From: Marinomonas agarivorans
Lineage (GTDB): Bacteria; Pseudomonadota; Gammaproteobacteria; Pseudomonadales; Marinomonadaceae
DNA length: 64,000 nt
Direction: 5' to 3'
Assembly (NCBI GenBank): GCA_002173415.2
Contig: NHNK02000012.1
Location: 45,403 to 109,402 of the forward strand
Part shown: positions 42,995 to 51,079 of the stretch, one piece after another
How positions within the stretch are numbered: the first letter of the stretch is position 1
Layout of the letters: each line of letters starts with the position of its first letter
Position numbers and translations under genes: made by a program
Notes under the pieces: model-generated
Databases searched by the model: none
What the model was told of the DNA's origin: nothing
What the model saw: only the letters and a program-made list of their open reading frames with translations

Positions 42995-43992
42995 TACCAA
43001 CCTCGGTAGCGAGTTAATAGAAACAGAAAATAAGGTGCACCAATTAAGGCAGTAAAAATACCGGCAGGTAACTCTAATGGTGCGAAAAGTGTACGCGCAA
43101 AAAGGTCCGCGATAAGCACTAAAAGCGCACCTATCATTGCGGCTGCTGGTAGTGTTCTTAGGTGATCACCTCCGACTAAAAGGCGAGCAAGATGGGGAGC
43201 AATTAAGCCGACAAAGCTCAAGGTACCGCATACAGCAACACTCACCGCAGCCAGTACAACGGCCAAAAACAAAATCCATCTTCGTGTTTTCACAACATCC
43301 ACGCCAAGACTTTGTGCGGTTTCATCACCTAACACGAGCAAATCCAACTTAAACGCCATCATAAGACTACAAGGCAAAAATACTAAAAACCAAGGTAGTA
43401 ACACCCAAACTTGATTCCAACCTCTCCCCCACAAACTGCCTGTGAGCCACACCAAAGCAGCATTAGTCTGTTGAGGGTGACTTACCAGCAACCAGTCTGT
43501 GAATGCCGTAAGCCAAATACTCAGAGCAATGCCGGTAAGCACCAGTTGAGTTGGCCCAAGATTACTGTGCCTGAGCAACAAAAGTAATAAACCAAGCGTC
43601 GCTAACGCACCGAATATGGCTACTGGAATAAGCCACCCTAAAGACAAAGCTGGAAACAGTAAAAACAGAACCGTTGCTGCCACGCTTGCACCAGCACTTA
43701 CCCCCATCAAATCAGGCGCCGCCAGAGGGTTTCGAATGACTCCTTGAATCAAACACCCCGACAAACCTAAGGCTGCCCCAGCTAACAGGGCAATTACGAT
43801 TCGAGCTAAGCGTAAATCACTGATAATAAAGTCTAAAGCCAAAGCGTCTGAAAAACTCAGACTTCCCATATACAGAGAAGCGAATGCGCTTAAACAAAGC
43901 AAAATGGGGAGCACAAGTGACAACATCATAGTTTGTCTGGTTAATATTGCTTGTCTAGTCGCTCTATTTTGCCTAGCCACGCTAGCTTTCAT
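42994..43992 (-). CDS. Ferric-siderophore ABC permease (FecCD family), second
   Basis: A 332-residue permease with about ten helices. CLIQGVIRNPLAAPDLMGVS-AGASVAA is the family signature, and GTLSFVGLIAPHLARLLVGG-DHL the second. The start at 43992 overlaps the previous stop (TGATG), supporting it over the much longer frame to 44148. It pairs with the permease encoded upstream. Confidence 0.92.
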   Translation of the reverse strand: MKASVARQNRATRQAILTRQTMMLSLVLPILLCLSAFASLYMGSLSFSDALALDFIISDLRLARIVIALLAGAALGLSGCLIQGVIRNPLAAPDLMGVSAGASVAATVLFLLFPALSLGWLIPVAIFGALATLGLLLLLLRHSNLGPTQLVLTGIALSIWLTAFTDWLLVSHPQQTNAALVWLTGSLWGRGWNQVWVLLPWFLVFLPCSLMMAFKLDLLVLGDETAQSLGVDVVKTRRWILFLAVVLAAVSVAVCGTLSFVGLIAPHLARLLVGGDHLRTLPAAAMIGALLVLIADLFARTLFAPLELPAGIFTALIGAPYFLFLLTRYRGW

Positions 43993-45008
43993 CACAATGC
44001 ATACTCCTTGCGGCGGTTTGCAAGCCAGATAAAACACGGACCACCTATCAATGCGGTAACTAGGCCAATTGGTGTTTCTGATGGGAAAGCCAAATAGCGC
44101 GATAGTAAATCTGCCCAACTTAGCAAGCCCGCGCCTAACAAGGCGCAAAATGGCATCAGTATGCGGTAATCATGCCCAACAACATACCGAGCTAAGTGTG
44201 GAACCAATAATCCAACAAAGGCGATAGGGCCTGTCACTGCAACGCTACTGGCCGTCAGAACAATTACAACAAGTGAAGCCCAAAGGCGTGTATTAATTGC
44301 CGAAACACCAAGCCCAATAGCCATTTCATCACCCAGCGCCAGTACATTCAGTTTCTGGCTAAAATAAAATGCCATCAAGGAGCCCAGTAACAACCAGGGC
44401 CAAAGCTGGTGCCAGTGATCCCATCCGGTATCCATCAATGACCCAGCTAACCAAGATAAAATAAGCTGTGATTGTTCATCCAAAATCAGTAAAGCACGCG
44501 TTAAGGCAAGCAATAGCGCACCAAGGGCAACACCAACCAAAACCATTCGCGTTGGATGTAGCCGCCCATGTAAACCACCACCTAGTGTTAACACCACAAC
44601 ACCTGAAAGAGCTGCCCCTATCATTGTGCTAATGATTGATGGTAATTCACTCAAAAAAAGCAGCATGCCAGTTTGTGTCATTACCAACACGCAAGCAGCG
44701 CCTGCGTTAATGCCAAATAATGCTGGTGATGCTAACGGATTACGCGTCAAGCCTTGCATGAGTGCTCCTGCCATTGCTAAGGCTGCGCCGACACCAGCAG
44801 CGATTAACACTCGAGGTAATCGGATACTGATTATTAGTTGACTGCCGAGATCTACATCTGCATGTGGTCGCCATAGGCTGATTAGCGCTTCTGCTAGCTG
44901 ACTAAAACGCAAATCAAATGTTGATCCTCCAACTGTGGCGCAGGCGAACCCTAGAACCAGCCATACACTGACGAGAGGAAAACTTACAAGGTAATGACGA
45001 GTAATCAT
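43992..45008 (-). CDS. Ferric-siderophore ABC permease (FecCD family), first
   Basis: A 338-residue permease. ALMQGLTRNPLASPALFGIN-AGAA and GPIAFVGLLVPHLARYVVGH-DYRI are the FecCD signatures. The ATG overlaps the binding-protein stop as TAATG, and the stop overlaps the next start, so the four transporter genes are tightly coupled. Confidence 0.92.
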   Translation of the reverse strand: MITRHYLVSFPLVSVWLVLGFACATVGGSTFDLRFSQLAEALISLWRPHADVDLGSQLIISIRLPRVLIAAGVGAALAMAGALMQGLTRNPLASPALFGINAGAACVLVMTQTGMLLFLSELPSIISTMIGAALSGVVVLTLGGGLHGRLHPTRMVLVGVALGALLLALTRALLILDEQSQLILSWLAGSLMDTGWDHWHQLWPWLLLGSLMAFYFSQKLNVLALGDEMAIGLGVSAINTRLWASLVVIVLTASSVAVTGPIAFVGLLVPHLARYVVGHDYRILMPFCALLGAGLLSWADLLSRYLAFPSETPIGLVTALIGGPCFIWLANRRKEYAL

Positions 45009-45943
45009 TAGAGTAATAATGCTTTACTGAGATCGTCAGCAATACGCTCAGCCCCAAACACACCTCGAGCTAATGACCAAGCTTTTGGATCAACTGCAAC
45101 ATGATGGCCTGCTTTTACCGCATGTAAGCGTTGCCAGAGTGGATGCTGACGCCAACGGTTAAGAATATCTGATCCACCCTCATCCGCACTGTAGTCACCA
45201 ATGATCATCCATGCGGGATTCATGTCTAATAATTGCTCAAGCCCAACTTGAATATAGGCTCGTTCATCGTTTACGGGGGCAATGTACTGTAAGCCAAGCC
45301 GACGTATAACACCGCTCGCAAAGGCTTTGCTGCCATGCATAGTCATGACCCGATGGTTTGTTACTGCAAACAAAATAGATTGCTCTGGAATATTACCAGA
45401 TGCGTTTTTCATCCGTTGTGTAAAATCAGCCATATACTGATTATGTTGCTCTAAAGCTTGAGCCATCTCTGCTGGTTTGCCTAACGCTGCACCAATCACT
45501 CTGGCATCATCTAACAGTTGTGAATATTCTGCACCATAGCTTCGCAGCAATAAGGTTGGCGCAATATTTTTTAACTCATCGTAAATCGCTTCATGACGAT
45601 AAGAATCCGCAATAATAAGGTCTGGTTTTAGACTGGCGATGGTTTCTAAGTCAGGCTGTCCACGCAAACCTACAGAGGTGTAATCACTTAAAAGCGCCTT
45701 TATTTTTGGGAGAATGCGCTCTGGTTTCTTATCATCAGCAATACCAATAGGATTGATGCCAACCAATACGGCTGCGTCTAAAAATGAGTATTCAAGCACA
45801 ACAACGCGTTTCGGCTGCCCCTCAATAGTGAGCCCATCTCCTTGGTCGACAATGATTCGAGCAAAACCATTTATTGAAAACAATAAGCACAGTGACAAAA
45901 GCAGTATTTTTTGAGCTTGTCTTACTACCATTAAATACGTCAT
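45008..45943 (-). CDS. Periplasmic ferric-siderophore-binding protein (FecB-like)
   Basis: A 311-residue protein. Signal peptide MVVRQAQKILLLSLCLLFSI-NGFA within the first 27 residues, then RIIVDQGDGLTIEGQPKRVV-VLEYSFLDAAVLVGINPIGI, the FecB opening. SLKPDLIIADSYRHEAIYDE is the PBP helix-strand motif. FecB relatives bind ferric citrate-type chelates, which fits a carboxylate siderophore. AAGGAAGG precedes the ATG at 45943. A candidate Fur box is 113 bases upstream. Confidence 0.9.
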   Translation of the reverse strand: MTYLMVVRQAQKILLLSLCLLFSINGFARIIVDQGDGLTIEGQPKRVVVLEYSFLDAAVLVGINPIGIADDKKPERILPKIKALLSDYTSVGLRGQPDLETIASLKPDLIIADSYRHEAIYDELKNIAPTLLLRSYGAEYSQLLDDARVIGAALGKPAEMAQALEQHNQYMADFTQRMKNASGNIPEQSILFAVTNHRVMTMHGSKAFASGVIRRLGLQYIAPVNDERAYIQVGLEQLLDMNPAWMIIGDYSADEGGSDILNRWRQHPLWQRLHAVKAGHHVAVDPKAWSLARGVFGAERIADDLSKALLL

Positions 45944-46055
45944 AAAACCTTCCTTTCATTCATACTAATCACTTGGCAAACAAGCGATTTTTAATAGATA
46001 AAGAATCTGATTAGCCTTCCTTATCCAGTTCAAAATAAGTTCATCAAGATAAGCT

Positions 46056-46074
46056 GACATTTTTTATCATTGTC
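46056..46074 (-). promoter_or_regulatory. Candidate Fur box before the binding-protein gene
   Basis: Minus-strand GACAATGATAAAAAATGTC matches the 19-base Fur consensus at 14 positions by my count. It lies upstream of the fecB-like start and just beyond the stop of the sigma-factor gene. Confidence 0.55.
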
Positions 46075-46083
46075 ATACTTCAA

Positions 46084-46677
46084 CTAATGTGGCTTTGAGC
46101 ACATTGCTTCACGGCATTTTTCGAGTGCTGTTTTTAGATGTTTTTCAACCATAGTCTGGGAAATTCTCATTTCTTGAGCCACTTGCTTTAACGTCATTTC
46201 GCGATATTTCGATAACAGTAAGGCTTCTTTCGCTCGGGGCGGTAAATTGGTAATTGCTTGGCGCAAATACCGTAAACGGTGTGCTTTTATCAACTGGTCC
46301 ACATACTCTGGCTCTTCAACAATAAAATCCAACTCGACTTCTCTTTCACCGATATTTTCAGTCGGTTTACTTTTTTTCTGACGCAGGTAATCAAGCGCCA
46401 AATTATGGGCAACTTTCATTAAGAAAGGACGAGGTTTTTTGATAGCGCGAATAGAGGACATTGTAAAAACGCGCATAAAAGTGTCGTGCAACAACTCTTC
46501 TGCAATATTTATGTCTCGCACTAGCATCTGTAAATGCAACAACAGATCTTTGCGGTAGATACAGTAGAGGTCACTTATCGCTTCTTTGCATCTTTGTTGC
46601 TCCGATCCCTCGGTACAGATAACAAAATTATCTACTTCATCTTGGAGTATCGATAAGTCACAAGAAAAATTGCTCAA
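46084..46677 (-). CDS. ECF sigma factor, FecI-like
   Basis: A 197-residue sigma-70 family protein. Region 2: YCIYRKDLLLHLQMLVRDIN-IAEELLHDTFMRVF and PRPFLMKVAHNLALDYLRQK. Region 4: AITNLPPRAKEALLLSKYRE-MTLKQVAQEMRISQTMVEKH-LKTAL. FecI-group sigma factors drive iron-uptake genes after a signal from an outer-membrane receptor via FecR. Here no fecR or TonB receptor gene is adjacent. The start is TTG (LSNFSCD read as Met), with AGGA about 10 bases upstream. It is divergent from the siderophore operon. Confidence 0.88.
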   Translation of the reverse strand: MSNFSCDLSILQDEVDNFVICTEGSEQQRCKEAISDLYCIYRKDLLLHLQMLVRDINIAEELLHDTFMRVFTMSSIRAIKKPRPFLMKVAHNLALDYLRQKKSKPTENIGEREVELDFIVEEPEYVDQLIKAHRLRYLRQAITNLPPRAKEALLLSKYREMTLKQVAQEMRISQTMVEKHLKTALEKCREAMCSKPH

Positions 46678-46727
46678 TTTTTAACGTCCTAGGTTGGGTA
46701 ATCCATTCGATGTACGTCATTCTATTT

Positions 46728-46746
46728 GTAAATGATAATTGTTTGC
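46728..46746 (+). promoter_or_regulatory. Candidate Fur box in the siderophore promoter
   Basis: GTAAATGATAATTGTTTGC matches the Fur consensus at 13 of 19 positions by my count, including the uninterrupted AATGATAAT core. It sits between the divergent sigma-factor and siderophore operons, 25 bases before the first biosynthetic gene, so it could repress both under iron-replete conditions. Confidence 0.65.
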
Positions 46747-46770
46747 AACAAAAAATAGAAAAAATAGGAG

Positions 46771-47997
46771 ATGACATTGGAAAAGCATTTCATCATTGTG
46801 GCTCATGTGCCTACGAAGTCCATTACCCAAGGATTTATTCCTGAGTTACGACAACGAGCTCTGCCACTACTCATTGTGACGGATCAACCTGAGCGCCACC
46901 AATACCTTATAGATCAGGGAATACTGCAATCAAATGAGCTACTCGCCATTGATGTTTTTAATCCCATTGCTGTTTTGAATACCTTGAATCAGCATCAAAT
47001 TACACCTGCCGCTGTTTTTTCTAATAGTGATCATTTGCAGACTTCTACCGCTATGGTGGCCGAGTATTATCAACTGCCCAGAAAAGATTGGCAGGCTTGC
47101 TTTAAAGCGAAAAACAAGCTGGCAATGCGCAGAGCACTCAAGTCAGCAGCTTTAGACACACTTTGGTTTAAACCTATTTTAGAGGTTGATGACTTAGCTG
47201 ACCCAAGTATTCGTTTCCCTTGCATCGCCAAACCCGTTGAAGGCGTGGCAAGTGAACATGTTAGCCTCTTGAGCAGTACCGAAGAATTACAGCAGTATTC
47301 TGCCCAGTTTTGGCAACAAAATCCTACCCAAACGTTTTTATTAGAAGAGTTTATTTCTGGCCCCTTATTTACTTTAGAAACCCTAGGAGACGGTCAAGAC
47401 ATCCAGATATTAGGAAGTTTTGAAACCTTTCTCTCAAAACCACCTAGTTTTATTGAGCTGGGTCAGACATTCAATCGGACATTGCCTACCGACGCTGTAA
47501 AACCATTACTCGAACAACTAAAAGCAATTGGTGTTGGCTTTGGCAGTTGCCATACAGAATTTATCATGACAGATCATGGCCCACGTCTGATTGAAATCAA
47601 TTATCGTAATATTGGCGATCAGTCCGATTTTCTATTATCGCAAGCCCTACAATTCAACCTTTTTGCTGCCGTTATTGACTTGTATCTTGGTCTACCCATG
47701 CCTTTGGCGCCCAGTGAATCCGATAGTGCACAAATTTATTGCCAGATTGCAGATCGCAGTGGCCGCATTGAATACGTTCCAGAAAGTCGTGAAATCGAAA
47801 GAGAAGGTTGTACCGTACATTACGAACCATTATGCAAGGCAGGTCAGCAACACCAACAGGATCACTCAAATCGAGATTATTTAAGCATTTTTCGTGGCAC
47901 GGGCCCTTCTCAGCGGATACTGAGTGCGGTCATGAATGACCTCATGGAAGAATTAGCCATACAGTTTGCCGCAGACGAAACCATGCAGGAGGCATAA
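46771..47997 (+). CDS. ATP-grasp ligase-like protein of the siderophore operon
   Basis: A 408-residue ATP-grasp protein. N-terminal alpha/beta part, then FKAKNKLAMRRAL, FPCIAKPVEGVASEHVSLLS (ATP-binding Lys), TFLLEEFISGPLFTLETL, and the metal-binding GSCHTEFIMTDHGPRLIEIN-YRNIG (E and N). ATP-grasp enzymes couple carboxylates to amines through acyl phosphates. It is the first gene of the siderophore operon and overlaps the next by TAATG. GGAG abuts the ATG at 46771, so the TTG at 46777 is a better-spaced alternative. Its step in the pathway is unknown. Confidence 0.82.
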   Translation: MTLEKHFIIVAHVPTKSITQGFIPELRQRALPLLIVTDQPERHQYLIDQGILQSNELLAIDVFNPIAVLNTLNQHQITPAAVFSNSDHLQTSTAMVAEYYQLPRKDWQACFKAKNKLAMRRALKSAALDTLWFKPILEVDDLADPSIRFPCIAKPVEGVASEHVSLLSSTEELQQYSAQFWQQNPTQTFLLEEFISGPLFTLETLGDGQDIQILGSFETFLSKPPSFIELGQTFNRTLPTDAVKPLLEQLKAIGVGFGSCHTEFIMTDHGPRLIEINYRNIGDQSDFLLSQALQFNLFAAVIDLYLGLPMPLAPSESDSAQIYCQIADRSGRIEYVPESREIEREGCTVHYEPLCKAGQQHQQDHSNRDYLSIFRGTGPSQRILSAVMNDLMEELAIQFAADETMQEA

Positions 47998-49865
47998 TGA
48001 GCATCGCAACGCCATTAACAGAACAAGACAAACGGGTTATCGCTCAACAACGAGCGAATAACATGGCAGAAGAAAGCACGATTCGCACCTTACTCAATTG
48101 CTATCTTCGAGAAGTCGCCACTCCTAAGGGCACATTGCATAAAAAGATTCCGCCTAATGTACTAAACACCCTGCCTTTAGGCTGGTGTCAGCGTATGCAT
48201 GGACGACACTATTTATTACTCGATCTTGTACACACTCAAAAACAAGTGGTTATCTCTGTCAGTCGCCCCACTCTCTTGGGTAATTATCGTTATGCCTACC
48301 CTATTCTTGGGCGCGCCACAGCAGGAGAAGGCGCTGCATGGAAAACAGTGAATGCGACCCACCTTGCCACATGGTTAGTGTCAGATTTATGTCGTGGCGA
48401 ACATATGCCATTCAATATGGAGTTCATTCAGCAAATCGGTTTAAGCCAGAAAAATATCGCCCAGATTCTATCGCACGCCTCATTGAATGAGGCTCAGTTA
48501 TCAAAGCAACAAGACCTTTATTTATTTTCCGAACAATCCCTATTATTTGGACACCCATTCCATCCAACACCCAAAAGCCGCCAATGGCAACATAATGAAA
48601 ACGAAGCGGGTTATGCACCAGAATACCGCAGTACATTCTGCTTACACTGGTTTAAAGTCCCTGCCAATGTGTTGCGTTGCGAGACGATTGCACCACTCAC
48701 GCCAGCAAAGTTACTCGCAGACATTGCTCCCATAAGCGATGAAGATGGAACTTACAGCCTGATTCCAGTACATCCGGCTCAAGCGCGTTATGTTCTTAGT
48801 TTACCTGCTGTTCAGAACGCTCTAGCATCGAATACTATCGCTTACCTTGGCGCAATAGGACGAGAGTACGCAGCAACCGCTTCGGTGCGAACCTTATACC
48901 ATCCTGATTCACCTTGGTTTATCAAAGGCTCTCTTAACGTTCGTATAACAAACTGTGTTCGTAAAAATGCAATTTACGAATTAGAAAGTGCCATAGCGCT
49001 GCATGATATTTTGCGTGTGATTTACCCAGATTTGCGCAGACAGCATAAAGGATTTCGTTTACTTGGTGAGCCGGGCTTTCTGACAGTAAAACTACCAAAC
49101 CTAACCCCTTCTGAAAGCACCTTGGTTCAAGAAGGATTCGGCACTATTTTCCGTGAAAACATCCACCATGTTCTTGAACAAGATGAACAAGCGGTTTTGG
49201 CTGGCGCCTTATTTCAATATGGGAACCCTTTAGGCAATGTTATTGAGATTGCCGACAAAGAAGCTTGGTTACATCACTACGCCAAAGCGTTGGTTTTTCC
49301 CATTCTGCATGCTTTTTTTGCGCATGGTGTCATTTTTGAACCGCATCTACAAAACACGGTTATTTGTTTGCAAAACAACCTACCCTCAGGCGTCATTATT
49401 CGGGACTTTGAAGGGGTAAAACTTGTTGACAGTCTTTGGCCTCAAGAAAGCCTATCTTCACTAAATGAACGCGCTCAAACGTCTGTTCGTTATCGTTTCG
49501 AACAAGGTTGGAATCGAGTTCGCTATTGCCTGTTGATCAATAATCTTGCGGAAGCCGTCAATTATCTTGCCCAAGATTGTGCCGACATGGAGCAAAAATT
49601 ATGGCGCATTATTTATAACACGATTGAAGGTTATTACCTTAATACGATAAATAACACATTGGCCCAAAAGCATCTCAAAGCACTACTTGCAGGGGAAGCG
49701 ATTCCCAGTAAAACCAACTTATTAGTGCGCATCAAAAAGCACCCAGATCGTCAAGCTGGTTACGTCTACCTCAACAGCCCGTTCGCGCAAATCAATCAAG
49801 GGCTTAGCCAAGGAATCAATGAGGAACTCAATCGAGGAATCAGCGAAGGAGTAGCACAGCCATGA
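47997..49865 (+). CDS. NRPS-independent siderophore synthetase (IucA/IucC family), first
   Basis: A 622-residue synthetase. It has FGHPFHPTPKSRQW (nucleotide site), IPVHPAQARYVL, SVRTLYHPDSPWFIKGSLNV-RITNCVRKN (carboxylate/ATP site), and VIIRDFEGVKL (catalytic region), followed by the FhuF-like C-terminal part. Such enzymes adenylate citrate or a related acid and join it to an amine or alcohol. A C-terminal extension consists of five four-residue repeats (49791-49850). The stop overlaps the next start by ATGA. Confidence 0.92.
   Translation: MSIATPLTEQDKRVIAQQRANNMAEESTIRTLLNCYLREVATPKGTLHKKIPPNVLNTLPLGWCQRMHGRHYLLLDLVHTQKQVVISVSRPTLLGNYRYAYPILGRATAGEGAAWKTVNATHLATWLVSDLCRGEHMPFNMEFIQQIGLSQKNIAQILSHASLNEAQLSKQQDLYLFSEQSLLFGHPFHPTPKSRQWQHNENEAGYAPEYRSTFCLHWFKVPANVLRCETIAPLTPAKLLADIAPISDEDGTYSLIPVHPAQARYVLSLPAVQNALASNTIAYLGAIGREYAATASVRTLYHPDSPWFIKGSLNVRITNCVRKNAIYELESAIALHDILRVIYPDLRRQHKGFRLLGEPGFLTVKLPNLTPSESTLVQEGFGTIFRENIHHVLEQDEQAVLAGALFQYGNPLGNVIEIADKEAWLHHYAKALVFPILHAFFAHGVIFEPHLQNTVICLQNNLPSGVIIRDFEGVKLVDSLWPQESLSSLNERAQTSVRYRFEQGWNRVRYCLLINNLAEAVNYLAQDCADMEQKLWRIIYNTIEGYYLNTINNTLAQKHLKALLAGEAIPSKTNLLVRIKKHPDRQAGYVYLNSPFAQINQGLSQGINEELNRGISEGVAQP
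49791..49850 (+). repeat. Five in-frame 12-bp units at the 3' end of a synthetase gene
   Basis: ATCAATCAAGGG, CTTAGCCAAGGA, ATCAATGAGGAA, CTCAATCGAGGA and ATCAGCGAAGGA are adjacent and encode INQG, LSQG, INEE, LNRG, ISEG just before the terminal VAQP. Confidence 0.88.
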
Positions 49866-51079
49866 AAATCAGCGCTTTTATTCAACAGGCAGCGACAGAC
49901 CTACAAAATGCTAACACTGAGCCATTAGCAGCCTACTTGTATGACTTACCGGCTTTACGCCAACATGTGCAGCAAATACATCAAGACTTACCCGATAATG
50001 TCGAACTGTTTTATGCCGTAAAAGCCAACCCAGATGAACGTATTCTGGCACAGGTAGCCAAGATTGTAGATGGCCTTGAAGTGGCTTCTGCTGGCGAGTT
50101 AGAACTGATACAACCTTATCTTCATGGCAAACCTTGTATTTTTGGTGGACCAGCAAAACTGGACTCCGACCTTGAACAGGCAATGCAATACAAGGTGAGT
50201 TGTTTGCATATTGAAAGTATCACTGAATTGCGTCGTGTTATACGCATTGCCGAACATCATCAAAGTAGCCAACCCATTTTATTGCGGCTCAACCCAATAC
50301 TGCCAAATAACATGCAGTCCACTCTGACAATGGCTGGCCGCCCAACGGCATTTGGCATAGATGAGGCGCAAATCATAGACGCCATTGAAATCGCTAACAG
50401 CAGCCCTTGGGTGGATTTACAAGGCTTCCACATTCATGCCCTATCCCATCAATTGGATGCGAATCGTCACTTGTTCATGTTGGATTATCTACTAAAACAC
50501 GCCAGCAAGCTTGCTACTAGGCATAACGTTAATTTACGTATAATCAATCTAGGTGGCGGGATTGGCATCAATTATCGTGACCCAGATAAACAGTATCAGT
50601 GGTCAGTTTTTGCAAAAGGCATTCAGGAGCTGGCAAATGCTACGGCGTATCGACAGTTAACCATCCGCTTTGAAATGGGACGCTATTTAACCGCTTTCTG
50701 TGGTTATTATTTGATGGAAGTATTAGACCTGAAACAGAATCATGGCGAATACTTTGCCATTTGCCGAGGCGGAACACATCAGTTCCGTTTACCTGCCGCG
50801 CAGGGGCATGATCATCCATTTGTTTGTCTCAGCCGCCCAAACGCCAATATCGCTCATTTGAAACACTTGGAGCAACATTTGAAAGACACGCATGTCACTA
50901 TTGCGGGTCAGTTGTGCACTCCAAAAGACATCATAGCTCGACAAACAAAAGTCAATCGCATTGCAGTGGGAGACTTGCTCATCCTGCCGATGGCAGGCGC
51001 CTATGCTTGGAACATATCCCATCAACAATTTCTTTGTCATCCAGCCCCCATCTTTCATTACTTGGAGGAATGTGTATGA
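49862..51079 (+). CDS. PLP-dependent decarboxylase, Orn/DAP/Arg type (fold III)
   Basis: A 405-residue alanine-racemase-fold decarboxylase. The PLP lysine lies in VELFYAVKANPDERIL; GLEVASAGELELI, GFHIHALSH, NLGGGIGINY and CTPKDIIA (substrate Cys) follow. In siderophore clusters related enzymes (SbnH, AcsE) either make a diamine or decarboxylate a citryl-amino-acid intermediate. The latter fits its place between two synthetase genes. It is coupled on both sides by ATGA overlaps. Confidence 0.9.
   Translation: MKISAFIQQAATDLQNANTEPLAAYLYDLPALRQHVQQIHQDLPDNVELFYAVKANPDERILAQVAKIVDGLEVASAGELELIQPYLHGKPCIFGGPAKLDSDLEQAMQYKVSCLHIESITELRRVIRIAEHHQSSQPILLRLNPILPNNMQSTLTMAGRPTAFGIDEAQIIDAIEIANSSPWVDLQGFHIHALSHQLDANRHLFMLDYLLKHASKLATRHNVNLRIINLGGGIGINYRDPDKQYQWSVFAKGIQELANATAYRQLTIRFEMGRYLTAFCGYYLMEVLDLKQNHGEYFAICRGGTHQFRLPAAQGHDHPFVCLSRPNANIAHLKHLEQHLKDTHVTIAGQLCTPKDIIARQTKVNRIAVGDLLILPMAGAYAWNISHQQFLCHPAPIFHYLEECV

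Noticed and set aside
43993-44148. Longer N-terminus for the second FecCD permease
   Set aside because: The extra 52 residues overlap the upstream permease gene in another frame and lack a family match; the TGATG overlap marks the real start.
48549-48560. GGACACCCATTC inside the first siderophore synthetase gene
   Set aside because: It encodes the conserved Gly-His-Pro-Phe of the family nucleotide site, so protein constraint explains it; the similar hits at 11711, 30090 and 31597 are likewise in conserved codons or a ribosome-site context.
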